Below the pieces are notes generated by a model. It did no database searches. It worked only from the letters and a program-made list of their open reading frames with translations, and was not told the DNA's origin. A stretch of DNA of 35,162 nt from Tannerellaceae bacterium (GTDB lineage Bacteria > Bacteroidota > Bacteroidia > Bacteroidales > Tannerellaceae). Shown piece after piece: positions 33,667 through 35,162 of this stretch (positions within the stretch are counted from its first letter, which is position 1; every line of letters begins with the position of its first letter). The stretch covers positions 1 through 35,162 of the forward strand of contig JAISDJ010000025.1 in NCBI GenBank assembly GCA_031264865.1, written 5' to 3'. Made by a program: the position numbers and the translations under genes.

Positions 33667-34899
33667 ATGAGGTCAACATTCAAGGTCTTATTTTATGTAA
33701 AGAAAGGCAGCGAGAAGCCCAACGGCAACCTGCCTTTAATGTGCCGCCTTACAGTGGATGGCGAAGTTAAACAGTTCAGTTGCAAGATGGATGTCTCGCC
33801 CTACCTGTGGGATGTGAAGAACAACCGTGCATCGGGCAAGAGCGCACAGGCGCAGAAAATCAATCTCGCCATCGATCGGATACGGGTGGATGTAAACCGC
33901 CGTTATCAGGCACTAATGCAAACGGACGGCTATGTTACTGCCACCAAACTGAAAAACGCCTATCTCGGAATCGGGGTAAAGCAGGAAACGCTGTTGAAAC
34001 TGTTCGAACAGCACAATGCCGAATTTGCGAAGAAAGTGGGACACAGCCGGGCGCAGGGCACATACTCCCGCTACCGTACCGTTTGCAAGCACATTCGGGA
34101 GTTTCTTCCCTCTACCTACCACCGAGAGGATATACCGCTCAAAGAACTGAACCTGACGTTTATCAACGACTTCGAATACTTCCTGCGTGAAAAAAAGAAA
34201 TGCCGTACCAATACCGTATGGGGATATATGATTGTCTTGAAGCATATCATTTCCATTGCACGGAACACCGGGTTGTTGCCTTTCAATCCCTTTGCGGGAT
34301 ATGTCAACAGCCCCGAAAGCGTGGATAGGGGTTATCTCACGGAGGAGGAGATACAAACGCTTATCGAAGCTCCGATGAAAAACAAAACCTACGAACTGGT
34401 GCGCGACCTCTTTGTTTTTTCGACTTTTACGGGCTTGTCGTATGCGGACGTAAAGAAGCTTACTACCGACAATCTGCAAACCTTCTTCGACGGTAACCTG
34501 TGGATTATTACCCGCAGGCGCAAGACCAACACCGATTCCAATATCCGGCTGTTGGATGTTCCCAAACGGATAATAGAAAAATACAAAGGCATGTCAGGCG
34601 ATGACCATGTTTTCCCCATGCCAAGCAATAGTTGTTGCAACGAGAAGCTGAAAAATATAGGCAAGCAATGCGGTATTAAGACCCGGCTGACCTACCACGT
34701 TGCGAGGCACAGCGCGGCAACAACTATTTTGCTGTCGCACGGCGTACCCATCGAAACCGTGAGCCGGATTCTCGGTCATACGAACATCAAGACTACGCAG
34801 ATATACGCCCGGATTACCAACCAAAAGATAAGCCGGGATATGGAAACCCTCTCGCATAAGTTGGAGGGTATGGAAAAGAGTATTTGCGATGCTATCTAA
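33667..34899 (+). CDS. CTnDOT-type tyrosine recombinase (integrase)
   Basis: A 410-aa site-specific recombinase of the Bacteroidetes integrative-element type. An arm-binding N-terminal domain (FKVLFYVKKGSEKPNGNLPLMCRLTVDG) is followed by a core-binding SAM-like domain (about 105-210) and the catalytic domain (about 225-395). Catalytic candidates: R246, K286, H344 and R347 (YHVARHSAAT), H371 (LGHTN) and nucleophile Y380 (TQIYARI). The classic first arginine position in TGLxxxD is Ser258, as in IntDOT of CTnDOT, where Ser259 occupies it; the other residues are also offset by one from IntDOT as recalled. The protein therefore probably tolerates a heterologous crossover region. Gene composition is richer in G+C than the chromosome around it. 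Confidence 0.92.
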   Translation: MRSTFKVLFYVKKGSEKPNGNLPLMCRLTVDGEVKQFSCKMDVSPYLWDVKNNRASGKSAQAQKINLAIDRIRVDVNRRYQALMQTDGYVTATKLKNAYLGIGVKQETLLKLFEQHNAEFAKKVGHSRAQGTYSRYRTVCKHIREFLPSTYHREDIPLKELNLTFINDFEYFLREKKKCRTNTVWGYMIVLKHIISIARNTGLLPFNPFAGYVNSPESVDRGYLTEEEIQTLIEAPMKNKTYELVRDLFVFSTFTGLSYADVKKLTTDNLQTFFDGNLWIITRRRKTNTDSNIRLLDVPKRIIEKYKGMSGDDHVFPMPSNSCCNEKLKNIGKQCGIKTRLTYHVARHSAATTILLSHGVPIETVSRILGHTNIKTTQIYARITNQKISRDMETLSHKLEGMEKSICDAI

Positions 34900-34929
34900 A
34901 TGCTGCATACTCTGCCCGGCAGGTACACA

Positions 34930-34962
34930 TCACTCACTATGCAAACTGTGTGTAGTGGGTGA
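34930..34962 (+). terminator. Hairpin downstream of the integrase
   Basis: TCACTCACTA (34930-34939) pairs with TAGTGGGTGA (34953-34962), ten pairs with one G-T wobble and a 13-nt loop, starting 30 bp after the integrase stop. No T-tract follows. It may be a terminator remnant or a protein-binding dyad of the element. Confidence 0.4.
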
Positions 34963-34997
34963 CGTCCTGTCGATAGCTGCTATCAGAGTTTATCCGC

Positions 34998-35034
34998 AGC
35001 TACCCCGATGGGCTTTTAAAGAAAAGCCGTAGCT
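34998..35034 (+). terminator. Second hairpin downstream of the integrase
   Basis: GGCTTTT (35011-35017) pairs with AAAAGCC (35022-35028); an outer AGCTA (34998-35002) can pair with TAGCT (35030-35034). The stretch after it to the window end (35035-35162) is very A+T-rich and shows no gene. Confidence 0.45.
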
Positions 35035-35162
35035 TATTAGGGCAGAAAGTAATCATATAAAATTATTGGAAAATAAAATCAAAAAATAATAAAATCAAAA
35101 GAATATAATATGCTGTTTAATAGCTATTTAATTGATATATATTTATCTTCTCTTTCTTGATT

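Larger units (their letters stand above)
33601..35162 (+). mobile_element. Left end of an integrative element, partial
   Basis: The evidence is the CTnDOT-type integrase, the att-core match just upstream, G+C content clearly above the neighbouring ftsK region, and the broken gene at its edge. Only the integrase end is present; cargo, mobilisation genes and the other boundary lie beyond the window. The left boundary could instead be nearer 33390-33490, where the propeller homology stops. Confidence 0.5.

Noticed and set aside
33913..34479. Open frame of 188 codons antisense to the integrase
   Set aside because: The integrase frame accounts for this stretch with conserved motifs; the antisense product shows no recognisable features.
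1..35162. CRISPR array, tRNA or rRNA genes
   Set aside because: No regularly spaced repeats and no cloverleaf or rRNA-like sequence were recognised on reading the window.

Overview
This window reads as chromosomal DNA of a Bacteroidales bacterium (Bacteroidota), probably close to Parabacteroides, Bacteroides or Dysgonomonas. Support for this: a SusC/SusD pair with FecR-type anti-sigma control, the Bacteroidota promoter pattern (TTTG, about 20 nt, TAnnTTTG) upstream of many genes, the Bacteroidales-type xylose operon (Nudix regulator, xylB, xylA, xylE), FtsK and LolA of Bacteroidales type, and a CTnDOT-like integrase. No rRNA, tRNA or CRISPR was seen.

Layout. (1) 1-5276: xylose catabolic operon on the + strand, with a Nudix-fold regulator, xylulokinase, xylose isomerase and a xylose/H+ symporter. 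(2) 5327-6245: panB with its own promoter box and a long terminator hairpin. (3) 6413-15021: a compact polysaccharide-utilisation locus, visibly richer in G+C than its flanks: FecR anti-sigma factor (no sigma gene beside it), SusC with an STN signalling domain, SusD, and a secreted GH92 alpha-mannosidase, with hairpins between fecR/susC and susD/GH92. (4) 15080-18242: a BF3164-like propeller lipoprotein (+), facing kbl and a PHP-family histidinol-phosphatase-like gene (-). (5) 18342-18928: a type II toxin-antitoxin pair (ribbon-helix-helix antitoxin, YafQ-like toxin) with an operator-like inverted repeat over its promoter. (6) 18920-20965 (-): CopA-type P1B ATPase whose N-terminal metal-binding domain appears deleted in frame. 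(7) 21207-23474 (+): PcrA/UvrD helicase. (8) 23486-27019 (-): an ECF sigma factor, a single-pass inner-membrane protein ending in an outer-membrane beta-barrel, and two related lipoproteins. (9) 27038-32651 (-): ftsK, lolA, trxB and a GHL10-type putative glycosidase, tightly packed. (10) 32811-35162: a 5'-truncated propeller-lipoprotein remnant next to a CTnDOT-type tyrosine integrase with a matching candidate att core, i.e. the edge of an integrative element that runs off the window.

The most interesting unit is region 8. Its order and architecture match the Dual membrane-spanning anti-sigma (Dma) family and partner sigma factor described in Bacteroides thetaiotaomicron as controllers of outer-membrane vesiculation through the NigD1 protein; here the two downstream lipoproteins are plausible NigD-like effectors. 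The sugar-related genes fall in two independent modules: free xylose (region 1) and probably alpha-1,2-mannosides (region 3).
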